A DNA stretch of 43,224 nt, taken from the NCBI GenBank assembly GCA_045541455.1, contig JAZQJA010000014.1, positions 1 to 43,224 of the forward strand, written 5' to 3'. Within the stretch, counting starts at the first letter, position 1, and each line of letters starts with the position of its first letter. The notes beneath the pieces are model-generated. The model was not told the DNA's origin. It searched no databases and was given only the letters and a program-made list of their open reading frames with translations. The translations under genes and the position numbers were made by a program. This DNA is from RGIG9041 sp045541455 (GTDB lineage Bacteria > Bacillota > Clostridia > Oscillospirales > QAKW01). Below are positions 18,079-25,841 of this stretch, one piece after another.

Positions 18079-18107
18079 TTGACAAATACAGCTAAAAAAA
18101 GTATAAT
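18079..18107 (+). promoter_or_regulatory. Consensus sigma-A promoter of the E2-like/smpB operon
   Basis: TTGACA (18079-18084) and TATAAT (18102-18107) match the full consensus with a 17-base spacer, making this one of the strongest promoters in the window. Transcription would start near 18114, about 25 bases before the ATG. Confidence 0.85.
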
Positions 18108-18138
18108 ATTATATTATATAATTTGGGGGATTAATATA

Positions 18139-19005
18139 ATGAGCAAATATCCTAAAGAAGGCAGGCGTGTCAAAACACTGCCACCAATGTCTTATGTAGT
18201 TCCTTACATTATGAAAAGTAGAAACACATCTATGAACTACATAAAAGACTCTATTGATATTGAAAAAGCCGAAGCATATATCCGCAAAAAAAGGCAGGAA
18301 GGCCTATCATCTTTCGGTATGCTTCATTTATTCCTCTCTGCTTATGCACGAACAGTTTCTCAAAGACCAGGAATAAACCGTTTTATAAGAGGTCAGAGAA
18401 TATATACACGTGACCATATAGAAGTTATGATGACTATAAAAAAAGAAATGTCTATTGAGTCACCCGACACTTGTATTAAATTTTATATGAAGCCTGATGA
18501 CACTCCCGAAACCATTTATAAAAATTTTAATAAACTTGTAGAAGAAAACAAAACGGAAAACAGTAATGGCGACAGCGACTTTGATACTACGGCAAAAATT
18601 CTCAATTATATACCGGGATTACTTTTGAGAGGTATAGTAGCATTATTAAGGTTTTTAGACTATTTTGGTTTGCTGCCTAGATTTTTGACACATATAAGCC
18701 CTTTTCACGGTTCTATGGCCATTACTTCAATGGGATCACTAGGTATCCCGCCTATTTACCATCATTTGTACGATTTTGGCAACATACCGGTGTTTATTGC
18801 CTATGGTGCAAAGCGTAAAGCTTATGAACTAAATAAAAACGGCGAAATGATAACAAAAAAATACATTGACTTTGCCGTTGTCACTGATGAAAGAATTTGC
18901 GATGGTTACTATTTTGCATCATCTTTAAAATATTTGCGTACACTTATGAACGATCCGGAGATTTTAGATACGCCTCCGAATGAAGTTATTAAGGATATTA
19001 AATGA
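18139..19005 (+). CDS. 2-oxoacid dehydrogenase E2 / chloramphenicol acetyltransferase-fold protein without the catalytic His
   Basis: The 288-aa protein has no lipoyl or peripheral-subunit-binding domain, only the acyltransferase catalytic fold: HLFLSAYARTVSQRPGINRF (63-82), SMAITSMGSLGIPP (192-205), IPVFIAYGAKR (216-226) and a final TDERICDGYYFA (249-260). In E2 and CAT enzymes the last motif is DHRxxDG or HHxxxDG and its first His is the catalytic base; here the position is Glu251, while Asp255 and Gly256 remain. Function is therefore uncertain: altered acyltransferase, regulatory protein or binding protein. The ATG at 18139 has GGGGGA eight bases upstream; an upstream in-frame ATG at 18073 lies before the promoter -35. 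The stop overlaps the smpB start (ATGA), so the two are co-translated. Confidence 0.8.
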   Translation: MSKYPKEGRRVKTLPPMSYVVPYIMKSRNTSMNYIKDSIDIEKAEAYIRKKRQEGLSSFGMLHLFLSAYARTVSQRPGINRFIRGQRIYTRDHIEVMMTIKKEMSIESPDTCIKFYMKPDDTPETIYKNFNKLVEENKTENSNGDSDFDTTAKILNYIPGLLLRGIVALLRFLDYFGLLPRFLTHISPFHGSMAITSMGSLGIPPIYHHLYDFGNIPVFIAYGAKRKAYELNKNGEMITKKYIDFAVVTDERICDGYYFASSLKYLRTLMNDPEILDTPPNEVIKDIK

Positions 19006-19466
19006 ACGAACAACTCAAAACAATTGCAAAAAACAAAAAAGCTTATCACGACTATTTTGTGCTCTCAACTTATGAAGCAGGAATCGAACTTTATGGTACA
19101 GAAGTCAAATCTGTACGCAATGGTAATGTAAATTTAAAAGATTGTTTCTGCAATATTGATAATGGTGAAATCTTTATAAAAAATATGCACATTTCACCCT
19201 ATGAAAAAGGGAATATTTTTAATCGTGATCCAATGCGCGACAAGAAACTACTAATGCATAAACGCGAAATTATGACTCTCTTTGGTAAGGTCAAACAAGA
19301 TGGTCTTGCATTAATACCTCTATCGCTTTATTTCAAAGGCTCTAAAGTTAAAGCAGAAATTGGTTTGTGCAAAGGTAAAAAACTATATGACAAACGCGAA
19401 TCAATCGCGAAAAAACACGCAGACAGAGAAATGAGTGCTAATTTAAAACGAAAACAACAATATTAA
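19002..19466 (+). CDS. smpB: SsrA-binding protein SmpB
   Basis: SmpB binds tmRNA and brings it to stalled ribosomes for trans-translation. The 154-aa length is typical. Visible family motifs are AYHDYFVLSTYEAGIELYGT, EVKSVRNGNVNLKDCF, HISPYEKGN, the LIPLSLYFKGSKVKAEIGLC core and the basic C-terminal tail (ADREMSANLKRKQQY), which enters the mRNA channel. Its ATG overlaps the previous gene by four bases, with AAGGA upstream. The partner RNA gene ssrA begins 79 bases downstream, a common pairing. Confidence 0.97.
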   Translation: MNEQLKTIAKNKKAYHDYFVLSTYEAGIELYGTEVKSVRNGNVNLKDCFCNIDNGEIFIKNMHISPYEKGNIFNRDPMRDKKLLMHKREIMTLFGKVKQDGLALIPLSLYFKGSKVKAEIGLCKGKKLYDKRESIAKKHADREMSANLKRKQQY

Positions 19467-19469
19467 ATT

Positions 19470-19516
19470 GTAAATCAATAGAATAAAAGTAATAAATATT
19501 CTATTGATTTACTTTT
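19470..19516 (+). terminator. Hairpin terminator after smpB
   Basis: A perfect 16-bp stem (19470-19485 with 19497-19512) encloses an 11-base loop and is followed by only four U residues. The stem is AT-rich, so termination may be partial. The right arm also contains the possible -35 of ssrA. Confidence 0.55.
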
Positions 19517-19537
19517 GAAAAAATAATAGAATAATAT
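19508..19537 (+). promoter_or_regulatory. Possible promoter of ssrA
   Basis: TTTACT (19508-19513) and TAATAT (19532-19537) have an 18-base spacer and would start transcription close to the mature tmRNA 5' end at 19546. The -35 lies in the right arm of the smpB hairpin. The match is moderate. Confidence 0.4.
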
Positions 19538-19545
19538 TAGAACAC

Positions 19546-19894
19546 GTGGGCGTAAAGGTTTCGACGGGGACCGGAAAGCATTGTAAGCGGATAGAGGCGC
19601 ATAACCTCTTTAAAATGTGCAAATTAAAATTAAACGCTAACAATAATAAATTAGCTTACGCTGCTTAATTGCAGCGTCATCCAAATGCGAAGGACCACGA
19701 GCGCAGGAGGGTGTAACAACTAGTGGTGAACGAATGCGGATAAGCTTTGCTCCGTTATTTGTAATATGAAGCTACCAAAAATTGCAGTTTGCTTTATGAC
19801 GGCTTTTGGCGGGAATATAAATATAAAGCTATATCCGTAGAAAGCAGTGCCGGACGATTTTCGGACAGGAGTTCGATTCTCCTCGCCTACACCA
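19546..19894 (+). ncRNA. ssrA: Transfer-messenger RNA
   Basis: tmRNA rescues stalled ribosomes and tags the unfinished protein. The 5' end GTGGGCG pairs with CGCCTAC at 19884-19890 to form the acceptor stem, followed by A and an encoded CCA (19892-19894). The conserved GGTTTCGACGGGGA is at the 5' side and GGAGTTCGATTCTCC forms the T arm. The tag reading frame starts at GCT (19636) and reads ANNNKLAYAA, then TAA (19666-19668), a normal tag with the -AA end recognised by ClpXP-type proteases. Pseudoknot regions lie between the tag and the 3' domain. It is immediately downstream of smpB. Confidence 0.97.
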
Positions 19895-19939
19895 ATTAAA
19901 AATAAAAGCCGACAATAAAGTCGGCTTTTATTTTTAATT
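19894..19939 (+). terminator. Terminator of ssrA
   Basis: A perfect 20-bp inverted repeat (19894-19913 with 19920-19939, loop of six) has a GC-rich centre (AGCCGAC) and A-rich and T-rich flanks. It therefore serves as a strong terminator for tmRNA and could work on either strand. Confidence 0.9.
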
Positions 19940-19947
19940 ATTAATAC

Positions 19948-19976
19948 TTGTAAAATAAGCAAAAATGATATAAAAT
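19948..19976 (+). promoter_or_regulatory. Possible promoter of the phosphoribosyltransferase-like gene
   Basis: TTGTAA (19948-19953) and TAAAAT (19971-19976) are 17 bases apart, directly after the tmRNA terminator and 30 bases before the next ATG. Confidence 0.5.
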
Positions 19977-20005
19977 AAAATAAAAAGGTCAAGGAGGATG
20001 CTTAT

Positions 20006-20647
20006 ATGCCTACTAAAAATACATTCAAATACGAGACAAAAAAGAAAAATCTCGTTTTACGTGTGGCAAGAGGACATTTTGCAACTAGTAACTGTCACTC
20101 GAACTACTATATTGACGTTGTTGCTCAAAAAAGCCGTATTTCTGAGGCAAAAGCGGTTGCATCTGAGCTACGTTCTTATTTTTACTCAACTACTGTAATT
20201 GATACAATTTTGTGTCTTGATGGCACAGAAGTTATTGGTGCATTTCTTGCCGATGAGCTTTCAAAGGCAGATTTCATAAATATGAATGCACACAAATCGA
20301 TTTATGTTGTTACACCGGAAACTACCAATACAAATCAAATGTTGTTTAGAGATAACATTATACCCATGATAGCAGGAAAACATATTCTTGTGTTAGCTGT
20401 TTCTGTTTCGTCAGGAAAAACCGTTGAAAATGCCGTCAATACTATAAATTATTACGGCGGAAAACTTGCTGGCATTGCTGCAATATTCTCAACTGTCGAA
20501 AAGTGCTGTGATTTCCCAGTATATTCTGTATTTAATCCTAAGGATTTAAACGATTACAATCACTATCCCTCTCACGACTGTCCTATGTGCAAAGCCGGAC
20601 AAAAAATCGATGCGCTTATAAACTGTCACGGCTTTTCAAAGCTTTAA
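20006..20647 (+). CDS. Phosphoribosyltransferase-fold protein, orotate PRTase-like
   Basis: The 213-aa protein resembles orotate-PRTase-like proteins of Clostridia. It has an N-terminal substrate-side segment (ARGHFATSNCHSNYYID), a central Rossmann-like core and HILVLAVSVSSGKTVENAV (126-144) at the position of the PRPP-binding loop. In active enzymes that loop reads VLLVDDVxTTG with two acidic residues; here the strand ends AVSVSSG and both acids are missing. The C-terminus has a CPMC pair (Cys192, Cys195) in HDCPMCKAGQKID, possibly a metal site. The role is unknown; it may bind a nucleotide without catalysis. AAGGAGG lies eight bases before the ATG. It is a single-gene unit between the tmRNA terminator and its own terminator. 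Confidence 0.7.
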   Translation: MPTKNTFKYETKKKNLVLRVARGHFATSNCHSNYYIDVVAQKSRISEAKAVASELRSYFYSTTVIDTILCLDGTEVIGAFLADELSKADFINMNAHKSIYVVTPETTNTNQMLFRDNIIPMIAGKHILVLAVSVSSGKTVENAVNTINYYGGKLAGIAAIFSTVEKCCDFPVYSVFNPKDLNDYNHYPSHDCPMCKAGQKIDALINCHGFSKL

Positions 20648-20652
20648 ATTTG

Positions 20653-20682
20653 GTGAGCGTACATTTGTATGCTCACTTTTTC
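20653..20682 (+). terminator. Terminator of the phosphoribosyltransferase-like gene
   Basis: An 11-bp stem with one G-U pair (20653-20663 with 20666-20676) is followed by a T-run (20677-20681). Confidence 0.75.
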
Positions 20683-20703
20683 TTGTATTAAGAAGGAATA
20701 ATT

Positions 20704-21585
20704 ATGAAACTTATTGCCCCGGACTATTACCTTGAATTTAATTGTATTGCTGACAAGTGTAAACACAACTGTTGTATAGGTTGGGAAATTGACATTGATG
20801 ACAGTACATATAAATATTATCAGACATTAACAGGTAAATTTGAAGAAAAAATCAAAAAAAGTATATCTACCTATGGTACGCCTCACTTTATACTTGACAA
20901 AAACGAAAGATGTCCTTTCCTAAATGATAATAATTTATGTGATATTATAGCCGAACTGGGCCATGATAAATTATGTCAAATCTGCTCTGACCATCCGCGC
21001 TTTCGAAATTTTTTATCAGATAGAACTGAAATAGGCTTGGGTTTTTGCTGTGAAGAAGCTGTGCACATTGCATTAAATAAAAAAGATAAAACAAGGCTTG
21101 TTCAATTAAATGATTATGATGAACAACTAACCAAATTTGAAATTAATTTTTTAAATTTCAGAAATAATTTATTTGACATTATACAAAACAGAAATATGTC
21201 CATAGACAAAAGAATTGAGTTGATGCTAAACGTATGCAATGCAAGAATACCCAAAAAAACAATAGCCGAATGGGCAAATATTTATCTTAGCCTTGAAAGG
21301 CTCGACCCAAAATGGACAGATATGTTAATAAACATTTCAACAAAAGAAAACGACTTAAACTTAAACATTGAATTTGAACAGTTTTTATTTTATTTAATTT
21401 ACAGACATTTAACAGATGCAATTAATTACGGTGATATTTCAAAGCGTGCTTCTTTTATTGCAGTTAGCTATTTACTTATAAAGCAACTTTGCATAACATA
21501 CAATGTAGAAGAAAGTGTAAGAATGTACTGCAGCGAAATAGAATATTCAGAAAACAATTTGCATTCACTAATAGATATGATGTAA
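20704..21585 (+). CDS. Flagellin lysine-N-methylase (FliB)-like Cys-rich protein
   Basis: The 293-aa protein opens with the FliB-type signature MKLIAPDYYLEFNC, then CKHNCCIGWEI. Ten cysteines lie in the first 116 residues (14, 19, 23, 24, 70, 79, 91, 94, 115, 116), including ERCPFLNDNNLC and KLCQICSDHPRF, a pattern expected of a metal or Fe-S cluster site. FliB methylates lysines of flagellin in Salmonella, where it is about 400 aa; this copy is about 100 residues shorter at the C-terminus, and no flagellar gene is in the window. The methylase role is therefore doubtful, and it may belong to a related Cys-cluster family (annotated YkgJ-like or FliB-like) with another substrate. AAGGA precedes the ATG. 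The end of the gene runs into a long inverted repeat. Confidence 0.75.
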   Translation: MKLIAPDYYLEFNCIADKCKHNCCIGWEIDIDDSTYKYYQTLTGKFEEKIKKSISTYGTPHFILDKNERCPFLNDNNLCDIIAELGHDKLCQICSDHPRFRNFLSDRTEIGLGFCCEEAVHIALNKKDKTRLVQLNDYDEQLTKFEINFLNFRNNLFDIIQNRNMSIDKRIELMLNVCNARIPKKTIAEWANIYLSLERLDPKWTDMLINISTKENDLNLNIEFEQFLFYLIYRHLTDAINYGDISKRASFIAVSYLLIKQLCITYNVEESVRMYCSEIEYSENNLHSLIDMM

Positions 21586-21627
21586 AAAATGCAGCCTAAA
21601 GGCTGCATTTTTTACATCATATCTATT
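21570..21627. terminator. Bidirectional terminator inside a 27-bp perfect inverted repeat
   Basis: Arms 21570-21596 and 21601-21627 are perfect complements with a four-base loop. The inner part (AAAAAATGCAGCC and its complement) is a standard bidirectional terminator for the converging fliB-like and MATE genes. The outer part takes in the last codons and stop of the fliB-like gene, which a terminator does not need. Confidence 0.85.
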
Positions 21628-21638
21628 TTCATGTTAAA

Positions 21639-23015
21639 CTATTTATTTTTAATAATATATTTGTTGGTTTTCCATTTTCCTGATAAATAATATACAGACC
21701 CAATAAGAAACGGAGTAAAGCCCGCAAGTGCATCTCCAAGCCAAAATCCCATATAATCCATCTTTAATACCAAACCGAATAGCAAAGCAAGGCCTACCCG
21801 AAGTACAAATCCATCAAGAATAGCTGTTGCAAAATTAATTATATAATTTCCACTGCCATTAATCAACGCATTCATGGCAGCACGGAAAGCACTTCCATAA
21901 TACAGCAAAATAGCTATAGGGACAAATTTTAGTGCAATATCTAAAACCGCTCTTTCTTTTGTGAACACTCCAAAAACAATTTCGGGAAAGAAAACTGTTA
22001 TAATAGTAAAACATGTTGATATACTAAAAACGATTACAAATGATGTAAACATAATCTTAGGCACACGCTTATATTTGGCAGCACCTATATTTTGTCCAAC
22101 CATTGTTGAACCTGCGGTATTAACGGAATTTGAAAACATATTACAAATACTTCCGATTTTATTTGCAATACCTGCCATTGCAGATACAACTACACCGTAA
22201 GAATTCACCCATGAATTTACAAACAACTTTGAAAATTGAACCGAAGCATTTTTAATTGCCATCGGCACTCCTAATTTTAGAAGTGTTACTAGCATTGAAA
22301 AATCAATATGTAAGAAATCAAAAAGCCTAAATTCAAGTTCAAATCGTTCTCTATTTTTTATAATAAAAATTACACAACAAATAAAGCTAAGCGCTTGACT
22401 GATAACTGTTGCAATAGCAGCACCCATAGCACCAAGGTGAAAATATATTACAAACACAATATCGAGAATTATATTTAATATTGCAGCAACACTTATAAAT
22501 ACGAATGGGTGTTTAGAGTCACCCAGACCGCGCATAACAGCGCCGACAATATTGTATCCATATATAAACAGCATACCCATCATACATACTGTGGCATACG
22601 CTAATGCCTGCTTATAACTCTCTGCAGGAGTGTTCATCAAATTTAAAATTTGGTGTCTAAAAACAAGACAAAAAGTACTTATAATAAAAGCACAAAACAT
22701 TAAAAAAGAAGTCATTGTTGAAACGAATTTGCCAATTTGCTCTTTTTTACCCGCACCAATATACTGAGAAATAATAATTTGACCTGCATTTGAGAAACCT
22801 ATAGCAATAAAAGTTAAAAAATTGCTTACATCACCGCCTACTGAAACAGCAGAAATGCCAATTTCCCCTTCAACCTGCCCTACTATTACCATATCAACCA
22901 TATTATAAACCACTTGTAATAAACTTGACAAAAATAACGGTAAAGAAAAGGTAACGAGCTGCTTTGTAACACTTCCGCTTGTAAAATCAGTAATCAATGT
23001 CTTGCTTTTTATCAA
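21639..23015 (-). CDS. MATE-family multidrug/cation antiporter
   Basis: The 458-aa protein has twelve predicted membrane helices in two similar halves and the MATE openings SGSVTKQLVTFSLPLFLSSL and NMVDMVIVGQ, plus AVMRGLGDSKHPF in the first half and MVGQNIGAA in the second. MATE proteins export drugs or metabolites using Na+ or H+. The start is TTG at 23015, six bases after GGAGG; no ATG near it has a ribosome site. It lies 15 bases after the small aconitase X subunit, in the same direction, so it is probably co-transcribed. Co-transcription hints at a metabolite exporter, but drug export is equally possible. Confidence 0.92.
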   Translation of the reverse strand: MIKSKTLITDFTSGSVTKQLVTFSLPLFLSSLLQVVYNMVDMVIVGQVEGEIGISAVSVGGDVSNFLTFIAIGFSNAGQIIISQYIGAGKKEQIGKFVSTMTSFLMFCAFIISTFCLVFRHQILNLMNTPAESYKQALAYATVCMMGMLFIYGYNIVGAVMRGLGDSKHPFVFISVAAILNIILDIVFVIYFHLGAMGAAIATVISQALSFICCVIFIIKNRERFELEFRLFDFLHIDFSMLVTLLKLGVPMAIKNASVQFSKLFVNSWVNSYGVVVSAMAGIANKIGSICNMFSNSVNTAGSTMVGQNIGAAKYKRVPKIMFTSFVIVFSISTCFTIITVFFPEIVFGVFTKERAVLDIALKFVPIAILLYYGSAFRAAMNALINGSGNYIINFATAILDGFVLRVGLALLFGLVLKMDYMGFWLGDALAGFTPFLIGSVYYLSGKWKTNKYIIKNK

Positions 23016-23030
23016 TTTATTCCTCCGATA

Positions 23031-23471
23031 TTATTCGACTATAACATTACCTTCAAGATCAATAGAAACAATATCACCTGTTTTAACATATTCTAAAAAT
23101 TCCGCACCAAGAGAATCAATTACCGGCATTTTGTTGTCAAGCCAAACATCAGCCAGTATTGCGCCTGCACCGGCAAGAGAATCAATAGGAAGCGAAAATA
23201 GCATACAAGCTGGCTGTCGACCCATAGAGCATGCACAATAAAGTACAAGCCCGCCTGTCGTTGAACCTATTGTCTGTGGCAAGCAAAGTGCCTTACCCGC
23301 CATTTGTTTGCCATAAAGGTCAGGATTATTTTGATCTCCGCAAGTTGCGGTTTTATCACCAAATTGAAGGGCTTTTTGGAACGAAGCAAGAGTATTCAAT
23401 CCACCATGAGTTACTACGGCTTCAGCTTTAACACTGCCTGCAACAACAACACGTCCTTTAAATGTTTTCAT
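23031..23471 (-). CDS. Aconitase X swivel domain protein (DUF126), small subunit
   Basis: The 146-aa protein is the swivelling domain of aconitase X. Visible features are GRVVVAGSVKAEAVVT, the GALNTL-like GGLNTLASFQ, KQMAGKALCLPQTIGSTTGG (with the substrate-binding PxxxGSTxG motif) and a final KTGDIVSIDLEGNVIV. It should combine with the large subunit encoded directly upstream to form one dehydratase. The ATG overlaps the large-subunit stop by one base (TAATG), so the two are made together. In two-subunit bacterial members studied so far the enzyme dehydrates cis-3-hydroxy-L-proline, whereas archaeal relatives act on mevalonate 5-phosphate; the substrate here is inferred from context. Confidence 0.9.
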   Translation of the reverse strand: MKTFKGRVVVAGSVKAEAVVTHGGLNTLASFQKALQFGDKTATCGDQNNPDLYGKQMAGKALCLPQTIGSTTGGLVLYCACSMGRQPACMLFSLPIDSLAGAGAILADVWLDNKMPVIDSLGAEFLEYVKTGDIVSIDLEGNVIVE

Positions 23472-24760
23472 TATTTATTCCCTCCTTTAGTAATTTGAAC
23501 AAGTATTTCATCGTCTGTATAATATCTTGCTGTTGTATATGTGCGAAGTTTATTACTTGATGTAATGACAGGCATCTTTGCGCACAATGGATTATTCATA
23601 TACATAAGCGGACAAATATAAGATGTTATAACGCCCGTTTTTTTGAGTCTTTGTGCATAAGGTGTAGTTTCAAATTCTTTCAAAACTGCAGGAGCCGCTG
23701 TAAATACTGTCGGTATAACAACTTTTGAATTACCTGCTTCCTTTAAGGCATTTTCTACTCTATCTGTCCAATCCTTTAATTGTTGAAGACTCATATGAGG
23801 ACAACCCATGAAACAAAGTTTTGGTTTTGAATCTTTATTTTTCCAAACAATCGGATAACTATCATATATGCGCTGTAATTCTTCGTCATCTATTACATAA
23901 GTTTTGGCATTTTCTTTTATTAATAAAGCACCTTGTTCTACAGCATCGGGTGTTAAATTTTCAACATGATACAACCCCACAGCACCATTAGAAGCAGTTG
24001 CAGCGCCGAAATCCTTAAGATATGTACATGCAGAATCATTCAGTTCTGTACCGATCCACTTATCAAGCCCCTTAATATACGGAACTTCTTCCATTACCTT
24101 CATACCTATAGCAGAACCAAGTAATTGTGCTTCCGGTTTCTTTGTGGTTTTAACTTCTATAACCCAAGTTGCTTTTCTGCCCTCATCAGTTATCAAACCA
24201 AAGTAAGGAACAAGACCCAAAACAGAACCCATAAGATCAATTATACCAGAATTACGATTGCAACGTGCACCCAAAACTGAATTTGCGTAAACGACAGCTG
24301 AAGACTCAGACCATGAAAGAACATCACCTTTTTTAGGTGTGTTACCAACCTCATTCATATAGCACGCACAAGTAAAAGCATCCTTGTCCATCAGACCAAG
24401 CTTGCTCAACTGATCTTCATAAAAATTTTGTCGTGAATACATAAAGTTATTGAAAATAAAATTTTGCAAAAAGTTGCTGGGTACATTTTTATCTAAGGGC
24501 CGCGGATCTGCAGAAAACTGCTGCTGTGATACAGCACCGGTATCAATTAGTTTGTTCATAAGGTCATAAACGGGGCCAAGAGCTTTAAGACCAAATGATG
24601 TAACGAGATGGTTATACTTACTTGTTATAGGTACAAGTTTCTGTGCTCCAAATAGCTCACCATAACGCACAAGAGTTTGCATCACTTTGGCTAACGTTTC
24701 ACCACTTTTGCCATTAAGAATTGCTTGTTGTTCTTCGGTGAGAATCATTTTACATTCCAT
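23471..24760 (-). CDS. Aconitase X catalytic domain protein (DUF521), large subunit
   Basis: The 429-aa protein matches the DUF521/AcnX family: MILTEEQQAILNGKSGETLA, KLVPITSKYNHLVTSFGLKA, the Cys-containing GARCNRNSGIIDLMG and KLCFMGCPHMSLQQLKDW. The conserved cysteines would hold an Fe-S cluster used for dehydration. The ATG at 24760 has AAGGAG seven bases upstream; a second Met four codons later lacks a site. It begins 68 bases after the alpha/beta hydrolase, in a same-strand run that starts with cls-proB-proA-proC. That neighbourhood supports a hydroxyproline dehydratase giving pyrroline-2-carboxylate, which a reductase turns into proline; this substrate assignment is inference. Confidence 0.9.
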   Translation of the reverse strand: MECKMILTEEQQAILNGKSGETLAKVMQTLVRYGELFGAQKLVPITSKYNHLVTSFGLKALGPVYDLMNKLIDTGAVSQQQFSADPRPLDKNVPSNFLQNFIFNNFMYSRQNFYEDQLSKLGLMDKDAFTCACYMNEVGNTPKKGDVLSWSESSAVVYANSVLGARCNRNSGIIDLMGSVLGLVPYFGLITDEGRKATWVIEVKTTKKPEAQLLGSAIGMKVMEEVPYIKGLDKWIGTELNDSACTYLKDFGAATASNGAVGLYHVENLTPDAVEQGALLIKENAKTYVIDDEELQRIYDSYPIVWKNKDSKPKLCFMGCPHMSLQQLKDWTDRVENALKEAGNSKVVIPTVFTAAPAVLKEFETTPYAQRLKKTGVITSYICPLMYMNNPLCAKMPVITSSNKLRTYTTARYYTDDEILVQITKGGNK

Positions 24761-24828
24761 AATAAAACTCCTTAATAGTTTGATTTATTTTATCAAATTT
24801 CAAATATGCGATTTACACTTTTAATAAT

Positions 24829-25782
24829 TTATATAATTTTTAAAATGAAATCCTCATACTCAACTTGTATCTTATCAAAATAACTTTTTATGATTTGTTT
24901 ATATCTATTGCCATTGGCAATAAAACTTATACCATGATCTGCATTCGGAAAAATTTCAAGTAAAACTGTGTTAGGTGAAGCGTTATAAATTTCTTCACTC
25001 ATCTCATGAGGAACAAAACCATCATCTTCTCCATGTATGACAAGCACAGGCATTTTAGAAAGTGCCGCACTATCAACTACAGTTTGATTTTTCAAAGTAA
25101 ATTTCCCAAAAATTTTAGCACCGAGTCGTATAAAAGGATACCCGATAATATCAGGAATTTTAATATCATTACATACCTTACGAATGATTTTTTCGGGAGA
25201 AGAAAATGGACAATCTGCAACAACGCCAACAACATTGGATGGCAAATCAAGCTGTAAAGCCATCAAAACAGTGGATGCTCCCATAGATAGCCCATAAAGC
25301 AACACTTTAGTATCACTGCCAAACCTTGAATTTGCGTATTCAATCCATTTTAAACAATCATATTTTTCTTTAATACCAAAAGTAATAGTATTTCCTTCAC
25401 TTTCGCCATGTGCCCGTTGTTCAACAACAAGTGCATTATGTCCGGCAAGCATCGCAAGCTTATTACCTCCGCAAAAATCACGTACGGCACTTCCGCGATA
25501 GCCATGAAATTGAATTTGAAGTGGTGCACCATCTCTATAATGATAATACCTTCCCGCAAGCCTTAATCCATCATAAGAAGTAATATATACACGTTCAAAG
25601 GGCTTGCTTTTCATCTCTTCAATCAGACGCGTCATTATTTCCCTGCCGTGTTTATATTGTTCACCTTCTGGTGCTTCTAACACAGAACTTCTATTTTTAG
25701 GAGATACATAAAAAGTTAAACGATATGTATAATACGATATAGAAAAAACTATAACTGATAATATTATAAGTATAAAAAGCAT
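24829..25782 (-). CDS. Membrane-anchored alpha/beta hydrolase
   Basis: The 317-aa protein has one N-terminal membrane helix (LFILIILSVIVFSISYY) and no cleavage site, so the enzyme is probably tethered. The hydrolase domain shows the oxyanion region QFHGYRGSA, the nucleophile elbow GLSMGAS with Ser at its centre, the acid HGEDDGFVP and the final His in NADHGIS, a complete triad. It resembles the YqkD/BAAT-like group of clostridial hydrolases, of unknown substrate. It lies 59 bases after proC and 68 before aconitase X, all on the same strand; a weak AAGGTG precedes the ATG. Confidence 0.88.
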   Translation of the reverse strand: MLFILIILSVIVFSISYYTYRLTFYVSPKNRSSVLEAPEGEQYKHGREIMTRLIEEMKSKPFERVYITSYDGLRLAGRYYHYRDGAPLQIQFHGYRGSAVRDFCGGNKLAMLAGHNALVVEQRAHGESEGNTITFGIKEKYDCLKWIEYANSRFGSDTKVLLYGLSMGASTVLMALQLDLPSNVVGVVADCPFSSPEKIIRKVCNDIKIPDIIGYPFIRLGAKIFGKFTLKNQTVVDSAALSKMPVLVIHGEDDGFVPHEMSEEIYNASPNTVLLEIFPNADHGISFIANGNRYKQIIKSYFDKIQVEYEDFILKII

Positions 25783-25841
25783 TAAGTCACCTTAATTAAT
25801 TCTTTTATATACAACTATCGTATTCCACGGTGGCTGTAATA

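Noticed and set aside
19720..19992. 90-codon open frame on the minus strand, containing GVGEENRTPVRKSS
   Set aside because: It is the complement of the 3' part of tmRNA and its terminator. Such antisense frames are a known source of false proteins; there is no ribosome site.
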